Below, in pieces: positions 21,290 to 32,916 of a stretch of 64,000 nucleotides of DNA. Below the pieces are notes generated by a model. It made no database searches. It saw only the letters and a program-made list of their open reading frames with translations, and had not been told where the DNA came from. This stretch comes from Diadema setosum (lineage: Eukaryota; Echinodermata; Echinoidea; Diadematoida; Diadematidae), in NCBI GenBank assembly GCA_033980235.1, contig CM067072.1:17735047-17799046 (forward strand). Direction: 5' to 3'. Position 1 is the first letter of the stretch, and every line of letters begins with the position of its first letter. A program made the translations under genes and the position numbers.

Positions 21290-23326
21290 TTATTCATTAA
21301 AGGTGAATGACGTCCTTGGAGTTGTCAGTAACTTCAGCTCATATACTGATAGCATTGCGTCCGTACAGATGACAATCTTTCGTGGAGGCATAAAAGCAAT
21401 ATGGCGGACAGGATCACCTGTGATCGGAAGTTCTTGGGAATCGCAGACTTTACCGTTGGTCACGAAGTACCGCGTAAGCACAGCATAGTGGGAGGCACGC
21501 TTAGACGCCAAAATATAGAGTATACCGCTATAAACGTCGACTGTGGTGTGAATAATTCCCTTCTTAAGACTCCAGATTTCTGAATCGTCACCAGTAAGGA
21601 CAGACACACGCTGAGAGGATGAAACGACGAAGTTGGAGTCTGTTGCATGGATTCGAAGAGGAGGAAACTTTGTTGTTATGGTATACATCGGCTTTCCACC
21701 CACAGGCTTGAACACATGAACTGAGTTCCCGAACATTTCTCCCACGTAGATATTGTTCGTGGAATCTACATCTAAAGCCCAAGCCTTGGAAGGTATCACG
21801 AATTGAGCTTCACTGGGATTGCCGTCGAAATTGTACAGGCGAACTTGGCCATCTTTATCTATAATAATAACCCTGCCATCATTCATAACAGAAAGTCTCG
21901 TCACTCCGGCACGAGAGATAGCTGCTAAGAATGGAACATACTCGCATGACTCATATATTCCAAGGGCCTGGTTGCTCCAAAAGCCTACAACAATACACCC
22001 AGACGAGAGAACAGATAAAGATGTTGGGTCGTGGTAAGGTAAGGCAATCGTGTATGCACTACAGTCAGATATGTCAAGTTTAGACCACTCGACATCAAGT
22101 TCACTTTGCAGGTTGGATGTCGGCTCCATTTCTCCTTTACTTACACATTCTGACTTGGATTCACCACATCTACTGATTTGCTTTCCGTCTGTTGACTGGT
22201 CTGAAAGATCTGATGTCAGTTTGCTACGTACAGTGACGATTTTCCCTATTTCCACGTCATCCAGACTCCGCTCAAATTCGACATTCTTCGCAATGCAACT
22301 CACACTTGTGACTGTCTCTCTTGAGGGCAAAATGGTATCGTGCTCCAATATCGTCTGCAACTGATTGTACATGTAACAATGTACTCTATAACTGGCTTCA
22401 TCCTGGGCACTTTGTTTCCCATGTTCGACAAGCTTCGAGGAACTGGCGAGACGATGTGAGGTTTCTATAAGATCTCCTTTGATAAAGTCTAATTTTAAGT
22501 CAAAGTCATTCTGAGCTTGAAGGAGATTATCAAAAAGAGTATCTCTTCTCTTCTCAATGCGCGACATTAAATCTTTGTATGCATGAGATATATCGCATCG
22601 CATTTTATCGTAAAAATCCCGTGCACAATTTCTTTCCTTCTCAATTTGACTAATTAGACCTTCGATGTCTCGCTTCTTGTCAGTGGCTTCTGTTAGAAGT
22701 TTGTTAACTTTCTCCATCAGTTCCCGCTGGAACTCGCGTCGATCAATGAAAACATGGTCAGGACTTTCGTGACTACTCAAGATACATGTTCTACACACAA
22801 ACATATTACATGTACAGCAGTACATATCGCTATTTTCCGTCCGGTGATCTTTGCACTTTTCAACTTTCAATCCACCCATCACCCTGGTCTTGGCCCCAAA
22901 CTCGATGAGGAAATGGCGAGCAAAGACTTTACTCATGCGTTTGTGACCCGCTAGGCAGAGATCACACATGTATTCATTGCAGTCTCTGCAGAACGACACA
23001 GCATTCTCAGAATCAGAACACATTGAACATTTGATTTGAAGTTCAAATAGACGTCGAAAGCCGTACTCATCCTCGGACTCGCGTGCGTCGTCAAATGGAG
23101 AATCTACGATATCTACAGACGGCAAGCCTCGAGTTCGATGAAGGTCTAGTGCAGTCATTTCTTCACACAGTGGACAAACCAGATGTTTAATACATGAACT
23201 TGCAACATCATAGTGTTCCAGGCATGCATGGCAAAAAGTACAACCACATGAGAGTTGTTTTATATCGTGGTGCGGTTGCAGGCAACACAGACATCTCGGA
23301 AATTCCTGTGCACTACTCTGTGCCAT
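21290..23326 (-). CDS. TRIM-family protein (RING, two B-boxes, coiled coil, beta-propeller-like C-terminus)
   Basis: Single uninterrupted frame of about 678 residues. TRIM proteins are usually RING-type E3 ubiquitin ligases. Residues 12-54 form the RING (C12xxC15, C27xC29xxC32xxC35, C51PLC54); the usual His after the third Cys is Cys29. B-box 1 spans 100-138 (C100, C103, C113, C116, C121, C124, H128, H138) and B-box 2 spans 158-191 (C158, H161, C170, C173, C178, C181, H186, H191). A coiled coil follows at about 194-300, then a linker rich in Ser and acidic residues. From about 415 to the end, short beta-strand repeats such as DGRVIIIDKDGQVRLYNFDG and DVDSTNNIYVGE suggest an NHL-like propeller, as in TRIM2/TRIM45/TRIM56 relatives. 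The frame opens upstream at a GTG. The in-frame ATG at 23344 has C at -3, while the one at 23326 has A at -3 and G at +4, so I chose 23326. It is probably intronless. The exact orthologue and substrate are unknown. Confidence 0.9.
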   Translation of the reverse strand: MAQSSAQEFPRCLCCLQPHHDIKQLSCGCTFCHACLEHYDVASSCIKHLVCPLCEEMTALDLHRTRGLPSVDIVDSPFDDARESEDEYGFRRLFELQIKCSMCSDSENAVSFCRDCNEYMCDLCLAGHKRMSKVFARHFLIEFGAKTRVMGGLKVEKCKDHRTENSDMYCCTCNMFVCRTCILSSHESPDHVFIDRREFQRELMEKVNKLLTEATDKKRDIEGLISQIEKERNCARDFYDKMRCDISHAYKDLMSRIEKRRDTLFDNLLQAQNDFDLKLDFIKGDLIETSHRLASSSKLVEHGKQSAQDEASYRVHCYMYNQLQTILEHDTILPSRETVTSVSCIAKNVEFERSLDDVEIGKIVTVRSKLTSDLSDQSTDGKQISRCGESKSECVSKGEMEPTSNLQSELDVEWSKLDISDCSAYTIALPYHDPTSLSVLSSGCIVVGFWSNQALGIYESCEYVPFLAAISRAGVTRLSVMNDGRVIIIDKDGQVRLYNFDGNPSEAQFVIPSKAWALDVDSTNNIYVGEMFGNSVHVFKPVGGKPMYTITTKFPPLRIHATDSNFVVSSSQRVSVLTGDDSEIWSLKKGIIHTTVDVYSGILYILASKRASHYAVLTRYFVTNGKVCDSQELPITGDPVRHIAFMPPRKIVICTDAMLSVYELKLLTTPRTSFTFNE

Positions 23327-23554
23327 TTTGATTCTGTGGCCCATTAGAGCAGAATGAATTGCGTCTGACAGCACGGAATCGAAAGCAAGCTAGCATCAAG
23401 TTTCATATCATCCACAGAAGTTCAATGGCTAACAGGAAGATCAAGCATATGTATACACTACCACAAATAGGAAGTGGGATAAAATTCACATAATATGACA
23501 ATCGTGGTTCGATGCATTAATGGCCCCATGCCAGAAGCAGGGGCAGCGAAATGT

Positions 23555-23571
23555 TTGTTAGTGTGTGTGTG

Positions 23572-23618
<47 letters not shown>

Positions 23619-23725
23619 CGTGCGTGTATGTGTGGGGGGGGGGGTGAGAAAATCGATGTGAAGAATGTCGGGAGGAACCCTCGAAAGTCATGGGTTTCCT
23701 CTTCCTTTTTTTTTTTTTTTTTCGT
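23555..23725. repeat. GT microsatellite, poly-G and poly-T runs
   Basis: (GT)n at about 23562-23615, poly-G at 23634-23644 and poly-T at 23706-23722. His-Thr repeats in translation are artefacts. Confidence 0.95.
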
Positions 23726-24825
23726 TTTCGTTTTCGTTATTTGTTTTCCTCTTTGTATAGGTCCATAGAATCAGGAATGAATTTACGGAGTGGGATCTGA
23801 ACGAATAATATTTGGTCTATGATTAGATTTGGCGGCATGCAGGTAGTGAATTGCGCCTTTCCACTGCAGGCATATGATGCATCTCAAGATATATTTATAT
23901 ACTGTAACTGAGTTTCGATTAGTCAACCAGAGAATCGGTGGTATAGCGCTCATCCGAATGTCACTGAATAAAGCTTAAAAAGGCATATTTTTGGTGTAGA
24001 TTCTCTAGTGTTATTAGTGAATGTAAGTGAATAAATGATCTATCAAAAGTAAGTCTTAATTATTCTATTGTTTTTCAAATTTCCTATGTATTTCTACTTT
24101 TCGACTCTCTTTTTTATTGTGTTTTCGATAGGATTTGTCAGCAACACTGTTCTGAGCATGAAAATTTTAATTGAGTTTAATCAATAAAAAGATTAAAAAA
24201 ACATTCATGCTTATGAAGTTTGAAATTGTAGACCTGCATGAATTTCACATTTTCGAGCAATTTTTAGTCCGACATGCATGTACATATTTATGCGAAACTT
24301 TCGAATCGCGCGCCCGGGCGTCGCAAATTGGTGTCAAAAGATGCGGCAGGCTCAAAAGACTGGTCGTGAAACATCGCTGCGAGAGCTTTTTGCGATGACA
24401 ACATCATTATTGCGCGGAATGTTGGGAGGGGGCTCCCAGTCGCCATGCCCCCCCCCCCCCCCAGTTAGGATCTTCCTGTTTCACTGTCATTCAACAACTG
24501 TTTTTCATTTATCTACTAAATCAATTCGATGGCATATCACGAGATAATATTGACCACAGGTACACATGTTAAAATTGTCCTCGATACTTGTTATGTACAG
24601 CATACTGTACACACACATTTTATTTACGAAAACATGTCTGAGACGCTGTTGAGACACATCGACAAGTTGCAGTCTGAAATAGTTTCTCCAACATATGAGT
24701 GGATGCACTCCTGATATCAAAGTTATTAATGCAAAGCAATACATAAACACCAGATATTGTAGCTAGGATGTTCGCATCATACACAGATGTGATATTGATA
24801 GATAAAAATGACAAATTCACAGAAA
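23726..24825. other. Intergenic, no gene recognised
   Basis: Upstream of the TRIM gene. Holds a poly-C run near 24448-24462 and AT-rich DNA. No domain-bearing frame or promoter motif that I can name. Confidence 0.5.
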
Positions 24826-25813
24826 AACTAGAAATGTCACTATGGCGACTGGTATGCCTCCACCATATAATAATGGTTCTCCCAATAGGTCTGTAGCACA
24901 TCTTTACGTTTTAAGACAAATTTCACATGACTGGCAAAAAAAAACCCAACAACAATGATATGCCATATTTAAAAGTTTGGCACAACAACAAATGTGTTGA
25001 GTGTTTACATTCCGTGAACCAAGTTTCATTTGGGTGACTAAATTGTTTCAAAAAGCAAGTATTTTGGACTTTGGGTCTTTACACTTGACCTTTGACCTTG
25101 CCTGGCCCACAATTTTCTGCAAATAATCACTGACTGGTAAGACCCAAGACCTAATTCTAACAATACTTTGAACTATGTATTTTCAAATGTGGGAAAACGG
25201 TGACATTTCAAGATTTTCACTTGACCTTTGACCCAATGCCTCAAATCTTTCCCTGCATAATCACGTATGATGCCTCGTTTGATTAAGTGTATGTATTCGG
25301 GTTATCTTCATGGTATGGAGAAAATAGTGTAATTTCAGCATCAAACAAAATTTTAGCATTCTAACCTGAACTCTGACCCAAAAATTCCAAAGAGAATTAC
25401 TGTCAGGCAGTAAATCCACATGATCTAAGTTTCATGACAAGACCTTAGGTCATTTTCAAGATATGGAGAAAAAGAGTGAAATTTTAGCATTTTCACTTAA
25501 CCTTTATCCTTTGACCTCATGCCCCCAAACTTTCCCTACAGAATCTTTATCTGGTATGTATACACCATCAGGCATTATATGGGGGGGGGGGGGGATATTG
25601 GAAATTGTAAGAATTTGAGCTTGACCTTTGACTTTGAGTATGTACACTAAAACGTTGATAGGCACAACTTCGTCCACTCAAACATACATACCCAAGTTTC
25701 AGTTGGATGATATAACACTTTACACTGTTCACAAAATTGATTACGGTTGGATGGACAGGACGGACAACCTGAAAAAATAATGCCTCTGGTGACACTTTGT
25801 GGCAGAGGCATAA
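24826..25813. repeat. Composite repeat with TATGCCTC..GAGGCATA ends, copy 1
   Basis: Begins ACTAGAAATGTCACTATGGC then TATGCCTCCACCA (about 24853) and ends TGGCAGAGGCATA (25800-25812), an imperfect inverted end. The body holds diverged units with CCAAGTTTCA, ATGGAGAAAA.AGTG and the word TGACCTTTGACC (25086, 25222, partly 25622). Near the right end is GGATGGACAGGACGGACAAC. Better-preserved copy at 33965-35140. Confidence 0.85.
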
Positions 25814-27796
25814 AAGTCAAGGATGTCATAGTTTGTAATGATATCATAAATAATGCACTTTATTTTGGTGCAGTTTTTTAAATCTGGAACATTGCAGCCA
25901 TATGGGGAAAAACATATTCACCATTTGTCAAAAACACATCTATAATGCATTTGCACATGTTTCCCATTGAAGTTGGGATTTTATACAGTGCATTCTATAG
26001 AACTCAAATTAGATTTTATTTGATTTATCATAATACCTAAAGCTTGTATCACATTGTAACACAATCATAATTTCCTGTGTGCTTTACAACCATAACAACA
26101 ACAATAACAACATTGCATGAAGACACAATTGATGTCTGAATGTCTATGAAGAGTAGTCTATGTTAAAGTGCTCAAACCCAATGAAGCAAGCAACATTCTC
26201 AAATCAGCATTACTTGTGTAATCTTTAGACTCACTTAGGCACAGTGGCAAACTTCAGACTAATTTCCAAGCATTAAAAAAACCCCAATAAACATATGATC
26301 TTTCATTTTCTTTTTTTTTTTCATGGTGTACTCATCATGCTTTTAGTTTTGAAAGTGAAGGCATTTTAAAATTATGAGACACATTACCATAGAGCAGCAA
26401 CTCATAAAATTTCTCTATTTCTAGAACTAGATTTATTTAAAAAAAAAAAAGATATTGAAACAATGATATAAATTTTATCACTTAATTCCTAACATTGAGA
26501 TGTTTCATGAAATGCTGGAATGCTTTTCTGCACTTTTTCTTAAGATTTGAAGAAAGATTATACAAAAAACATCAAGTTTAATAACAGTTCAAAACGGAAC
26601 GTTGGTGCATATCTGCTTCACAGAACAAAGGGTAGATGATGCAGCCTTCCAGCTACATGTAGTTATATACATATAATTGACCACTCCATTGGACACTAGT
26701 CATCATGAAGTAATATACTCATGTGGGGTTCCTTGTCCAATTCCAGCACCAACAAACTGTGGAGTGCAACCTCAACATTTATAAAACTCTTGACTTTCTC
26801 TTCCAACATACATACTTGTTCATGTATTATGGACACCCAGTATAATCATTATATTGCAATGCTGAACTTCCTGTAAAAAGGATTTCTATACACATACATG
26901 TACAAAATGTCCCCTCCCAGGTACAGTGTACAACTGTTTCTGGATGCCATGACAGACAAAATGACCAGCAACATTGATAAATTACTGCCCTCACAACACT
27001 AAGCACCCACAGGCAAAGGGTTAAATGGCCTCCAGCCTTTTAAATTCAAGGTCAAACTACAAAGAGTTTATCCTATAATGGTCTTGGCAAGGGGAGATCA
27101 CTGATCCATAGATCTATAAATTCACAATGCATAATTTACAGAAAATCAACCTACATGTATATTAAAAAAAGAAGAAAAATGACAATTTAAATGGAAACAA
27201 ACAGGACAATATGCCCCTTCTTAATTACGTTTCCCTTAATGATAATTTCCCTTCTGTATATTATGATGTGCAAAGTGAAAATTTTGAGATAACAAACATT
27301 AAAATGAAAACAATATCTTTTGCTCTTGAACATATAACTAAAGTGAAAGTTTTCCATTACAATATCATGTCATTCAGCATCATGCCTAATTTCCTGCAAC
27401 CTGACAGCCACATGAATAAGCAGCAAAACACACTTTTCTATCACAGTCTGGTATTCAAGCCATACACTACCATAAATTATTTGAAATGCATACTGTGTTT
27501 TTGGAAAATAGTGTGAGAGCTCTTCTATTGATTTGCACTCCTAGAGATTCTTTTTTTTTCTTCTTCTTCACATTTATACCAAAGCTGTAAGTTTAACAAA
27601 GCTTGTAAAATAACCTGCAACTTGAATATTGTAGTTACAATCTTGAGAATTGAAACTAGGAGGAAAATCCATTCAACAATAAGAAAAGATGTTCAACTTA
27701 CGAAACAAAATTACAGAGCAATAGACTTGCAATCATATCCCTTTTTGATTGCTGGGAAAACTGGAGCAGTTTAACAGTTGTAACAGAGTCAACAGG
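25814..27796. other. Intergenic, no gene recognised
   Basis: AT-rich with many ACATGTA and TGCA words. The longest frame (27211-27516, plus) shows no domain, codon bias or splice context. Poly-T at 26311-26321 and poly-A at 26440-26450. Confidence 0.5.
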
Positions 27797-29090
27797 TATG
27801 CCTCCACTTCTCAGGCAATCACCATATTTGCCATCAGGACATGGACCTTGTTTACATTTTGACCTCTCTCGTTTTAATGACTATTTGTATTATTTCTATC
27901 CCTCTTCCCGAATATCACCAATGAATATTCCTAGCTAAAGCTATAACTACGAAATTGTATTTTTGACAGATTTAAAGTGACATTTGATATTTACCCATCA
28001 CCACTTTCACATTCAAGCATTAGTAATTTTCAGTTTACTTGTACAGTGTCCATTGACTAACCTCATGGAAACTCATAGCTGAATTAATGACTGCAAATAT
28101 TCCCCCCCCCCTTTTTTCTGGCAAAAGTACAGTGGCCTTTGTGTTTACAACATTAACATTTCATGGAAATAACCCTCTTTTTGCGCTTTTCCTTCCTACG
28201 AAACTCACCTTGATATTCTTTGATGAAATTTTAGTTAACAATCAGTGAATCTTGACCTTTGACCTTGTCTGTATATGTACATCTCATATACACAAGTGAG
28301 GATACCTGGGCCAGGTACCTGGAAAATCTAACTTGTTTGTAAACAAGATGTTCAGCCTAATCTAGCCACATTTTTTTCAAACCAATATGTATCCATTATC
28401 ATTATTGGACTCACAACAAGTGGAATTTATGACCAGGAAATGACATTGCAGCTACAGTTTGGTGACATTTAACCTTGACCTCAGATCTCATCTTGTCACT
28501 TCAGGCAACTGATTGTTTATTCATTTCTATCCTTATTGCCAGTTACTGCTGATAATGGATGAATGTCTAAAATCATAGCTGGAGAATGACATTTTCAGCC
28601 AATGATTTCTTTGACCTTGACCTGTGATCCATCCCTATTATCACATTTATGTATATACTTGTTAATCAATTTCTACCCTGTGTTCTAGCATACACCACTG
28701 GATGATCTTAGTTGAAGCTTTGACTAGAGATGACTTTAAATAGTGTCCTTTAACCTTAACCTTCTACCTTTTACCACCATCATTTTAAGGAATTAAATGT
28801 ATTATATTGATTTTCATCCATACCTGTCCTACTATGATTACCACTGGTCATCGCTGTACTATTATATGATGTTACTGCAAAACGTCATTTCGACCAAAAT
28901 TCAGTGATCTTTGGCCTTGACAGATTTGGCCCAAACCTAACTGGAGCATGCACACCTCACAAACAGTGTAGCATACTTGGGCCTTGTACCACAAGGCCTT
29001 ATGCTACTTTCCTGAAACTCGTGGACGGGCAACCCCAAAACATAATGCTTCCAGTACCATGTTGGGCAGAGCCAAAAATGCCTTTTTATG
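27797..29090. repeat. Strongly diverged copy of the TATGCCTC composite repeat
   Basis: Starts with GGTATGCCTCCACTTCTCAGG and ends near 29090 with CCCAAAACATAATGCTTCCAG and GGGCAGAGCC, paralleling the ends of 24826-25813 and 33965-35140. Between them, CTTGACC/TTTGACC words recur roughly every 130-150 bases, including a perfect TGACCTTTGACCT at about 28253-28265. The terminal GACGGACG run is reduced to GTGGACGGGCAACC. Confidence 0.65.
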
Positions 29091-29701
29091 TGCCATCTCT
29101 TCATGACTACTTCACATACTCTGATTTCAGTGGCATCTGAACAATTGTATTTTATATTATGTAGTTAACAACACCAAAGTAATCACTGTGTACTCTATTA
29201 ACACATATTTTAAACTTTGCAGGCATATACATGTTATTCACCAAGACCTTGGGAGCACATCCAGGACATGCCATGGTTTTCCCATGTCATCATAATACTT
29301 GCTGGAGAAGGCGCAGTGGACTGTGGTCTTGATGGAAATAGAAGTCTCTTGCTGTTGTTACTCAAGAGCCACAAAGATAGTCTGCACAATTTAGAAACAT
29401 AATAGCATTTCTATCAAGGTACTGTCACTCTCAAAGCAAAAGACGTGACAGACTTGTCTCACAATTCAGAGACTGTCCTTAATTTACTTTTGAGAGGGTA
29501 GATATAGAAAACACTGCCTTTCATGGTAAACAAAAAGAATATGATGCTAAACCCCTACATACACTTACAAACCATTACTGTATTAGGGTACAGTTTAAAA
29601 TGGACATATGAATGTATCTAGTCATTATTACGATATGACATAAATTAGTTACAAATTGTTGACACACACAAACTTGCACATATTCTGGTAATAGAAAGGT
29701 A
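29091..29701. other. Intergenic, no gene recognised
   Basis: No supported coding region. It lies between two composite repeats. Confidence 0.5.
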
Positions 29702-30909
29702 CAACAAGGCAAGTGCCATAATGTGTCTTGCCGATACGCATACAAGTAATTGTACGTGAATGGGATATAACAGATTAAAAAAACAGATATAACAGATAAA
29801 AAGAGATATAAAAGGATAAAAATTTATGGCAAAAAAGAAACGTGCCATAAAAACTTAACATTGGGCCCTTAAAGTCTGTTGACCCCTGCCTGTGACCTTT
29901 GACCTTGTGGTGACCATCCACTCCCCAAGGGACATCTACCATCCAAGTTTAGTCACAAATGGAGTTATGGATCAAAAGTTATGACCCATAATAGAAACGT
30001 GCCATAAAAACTTAACATTGGACTCTAAAAGTTTGTTGACCCCTGCTTGTGACCTTTGACCCTGTGGTGATCATCCACCCCCCCCCCCCCCAAGGGACAC
30101 CTACCATCTAAGTTTAGTCACAAACGGACCTATTGACCGATTCTGTGACGCGCTATGTGTATTTTTGGCATGGGCAGCGCCATTACTGCGGTGTATCATC
30201 CGACCCCCCCTCCTCGCTCCCCACCCCTCTTACGCGCGCAGAATGAAAAACTGATGCATGGTTGTTTTAGCCAATGGGCATCTCGTACTGAGTGCGCGAA
30301 TGCTTGCTTAGTGCGCGAACCTTTGTTACAAATGCGCGATAAACATGTTGCCCGTGGGGTGGGGGAGAGCAGGGGGGGTCGGCTGAGACACCGCAATTTG
30401 AGCTCATGGCTGCGCCCAGTGCCATAAAATGTCTGCTGCCCTCAACGAACCCGAATCGGTCAATAGATCAAAAGTTATGACCCATAAGAGAAACGCGCCA
30501 TAAAAACTTAACATTGGGCTCTAAAAGTTTGTTGACCGATGCTTGTGACCATTGACCTTGTGGTGACCATCTACTCCCCAAGGGACATCTACCATCCAAG
30601 TTTGGTCACAAATAGAGTTATGGATCAAAAGTTATGACCCATAACAGAAACGCACCATAAAAACTTAACATTGGGCCCTAAAGTTCATTGACCCCTGCCT
30701 GTGAGCTTTAACCTTGAGGTGACCTTCATATATGGTAAAATGTGAAACTTTGTATGACCCCTCTTCCCTCAAAGTTTGATTGCAATTGAAACCCAGAGTA
30801 AAGATTTATTGAAGTTTTTGTAGTGTTACTGACAGACGACGGATGGACGGACGACGGATGGACAGACGTCGCAGGCGATCCCTTAGTCTCCCCTCACCTC
30901 CGGTGGGCT
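29702..30909. repeat. Composite repeat element with 157-bp units, copy 2
   Basis: Same order as 14928-16255: opening CAAGGCAAGTGCCATAATGT, AGATATAACAGATAAAAAGA, units beginning CTTAACATTGGGCCCT, and terminal CGCAGGCGATCCCTTAGTCT plus CTCACCTCCGGTGGG. It has fewer units than copy 1 and is interrupted by a TA-flanked MITE at 30133-30463. A poly-C run at 30078-30091 lies inside one unit. Confidence 0.9.
30133..30463. mobile_element. 331-bp TA-flanked MITE nested in the 157-bp array
   Basis: The ends are TTGACCGATTC (30133-30143) and its exact reverse complement GAATCGGTCAA (30453-30463), with TA on each side (30131-30132 and 30464-30465). The array sequence ACGGACCTAT..GATCAAAAG resumes on the right, so the insertion is clean apart from about two bases. 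The interior is GC-rich and unlike the host repeat. TA targets are typical of Tc1/mariner-type elements. No transposase is present. Confidence 0.85.
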
Positions 30910-31159
30910 CAACACAAATTGAAATTCAGGAAAACAATCAAAGATTGAATTCTAATAGTGAGAGAGAAAAAAAAAATCATCTAATAAACCTGTCTTCCAG
31001 CTGTCCTGTTTATACAGGAATCTAATATGTCAGAGTGGCTCTATGCGTCAAGCTTCCAACACACGCAGTCGGATTATTTGCCTGTTAAAATGTGCCCCTG
31101 ACTTCATGAACTACCCATGACATTTCAAACCTATTTATGAAAAGACTGAAAACCCACAC

Positions 31160-32300
31160 CAATGTAACAAGCAGTCATACCTACTGTCAAACAACCAATC
31201 ATTCCTATAGCCAGACAACCAGCAATTGATCCTATAGCCACATTGCAGGCAATCATGAACACAGCCATTAACCAAGCAATCACACACACAGTCAGATAAC
31301 AAGCAGTCACAGCTAAATGTAGACAAGTTATCTTATAAAATAGCTAATAAAGACAGAATAAACTGACCAGAAAGAATATAAATTATTCTAGCGGATTTCA
31401 AGCATGGTAATTGGTCAAAACGCATCACGTGGCATTCAACTGTTTTCGCGCACTGCACGGGAGTGCAGATGTCGTGCAAAAAAAGTGATATACCACGCTC
31501 GTGAAGTTGCGTTGAGTTTGTGTATCATTCATTTTACGTAGTAATGTACCGAATGCTTGCGATGCATGCTACGTGCATCCCATTGTACTGCAAGAATCGC
31601 AGTGTGAGGCGGCCTTTAGTCTGCCGTTACCTGGCGTTATCGCTTGCCGAAATTTGTCTATCATCCATAGTGTATCATGCTGTTTCTAATTCTTTTTTTT
31701 TTTTTGGGGGGGGGGGGTTATTCATCAAAAACCGCTATTTTATAAAAGAAATAGCGCACTTGTTCCGTTGTGCGACAATGTAAGTTTAGTGGACGCTCGG
31801 TTTCTTCAGATGGTGCGCACTGCATACTCACCTAGCGGCTCGTACGCAGAGGCGGCACCAATCTAAAGAAACCTCGCTTGCACTGCACTTACACTATTGC
31901 ACTCCATGCCATGTGCTATTTCTATAATACCTACAGTAAGACAAGCAATTTTAACTACAGTCACACAACAAGAAATCATAGCTTTAGTTGGACAAACAAT
32001 CACACCTAGTTAGATAGCAAGCAATCATACCTTCAGTAAGACAAGTAATCATAACTGCAGTCAGACATCAATCAATCATGCCCAGTCAGATGAGCAATCA
32101 CAACTACACAACTAGCAATCATACTCCAGTCATATATCAAACAATCGTACCTACAGTCAGACAAGCAAACATACTTCAGTTGGACAAGCAACCATAACTA
32201 CAGTCAGACAAGCTATCATAGCTATAACTAAACAATAAGCTATCATAGCTATAACTAAACAAGAAGCAATCTACAGTTCGACAAGCAATCACACTTCATA
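31160..32300. repeat. Diverged short tandem repeat, about 26-30-bp unit, interrupted
   Basis: Variants of CAAGCAATCATACCTACAGT followed by CAGACAA recur through 31160-31320 and 31930-32300, and again at 32800-32880 just downstream of the SGTA stop codon. A block at about 31375-31915, with poly-T and poly-G runs and different composition, interrupts the array and may be an insertion. Frames in it are short and unsupported. Confidence 0.75.
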
Positions 32301-32792
32301 CAGGGACTGTACCATATGTCCTTAAAAAATTAAAAACGGGACCCTCCACAACGATAACTTTTAACATAGTGAATCAATCCAATACAATTTCAAGGTACGA
32401 AACTATAACTTATTACCGACATCATACAGAAAACTCTGATTTGCTTCAGTGGTCAAAGAGAAATGAGGATCTTTGTAGAGCATGTCAGGAATCTCTTTCC
32501 TCCAAATTCTGTCCATTGTGTTCACACATTAAAATGCAGGTCAAAGAGCATCCAAGTGCAAAACTTGGACGAAACAGACCCATGACATGCTTTACAACAA
32601 TTCACATTTCTCTGTGACCACTTAACCAAAGTGAATGGAGTTTCTGCAAAATATAGGTAAGACGTAATATTTTTAGATCCTGAAATAACAATCAAACAAT
32701 TTAATCATATTGGTAGTTATCAATGCAGAAATCTGATCATATATATATATTTTTTTCTTTTTTTTTTTTTTGGGGGGGGGAAATACTGTACA
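32300..32792. mobile_element. Dispersed element, plus-oriented copy
   Basis: Bases 32385-32655 are the reverse complement of about 39095-39350, sharing GATTTGCTTCAGTGGTCAAA, GAGAAATGAGGA, TGTAGAGCATGTCAGGAATC and the flanking AATATTTTTAGATCCTGAA-like block. The right end carries poly-T/poly-G and ACTGTACAG; the left end CTGTACCATATGTCC matches the TGTATGTCCCC end of the other copy. Likely a non-autonomous element of about 470-490 bp. Family unknown. Confidence 0.7.
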
Positions 32793-32916
32793 GCCAGATA
32801 GCATGCAATCATTTTAAATAGATGTACCTCAAGTCTGACAACATACAAACATACCTACAGATAGATTGCAAGCAACAATAGCTTCTATGATACCTACTGA
32901 TATCTAGGCGTCAATC

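Noticed and set aside
23327..23374. N-terminal extension of the TRIM frame to 694 residues
   Set aside because: The frame opens with GTG, not ATG. The ATG at 23344 has a weak context and the one at 23326 fits the usual short TRIM N-terminus and a strong context.
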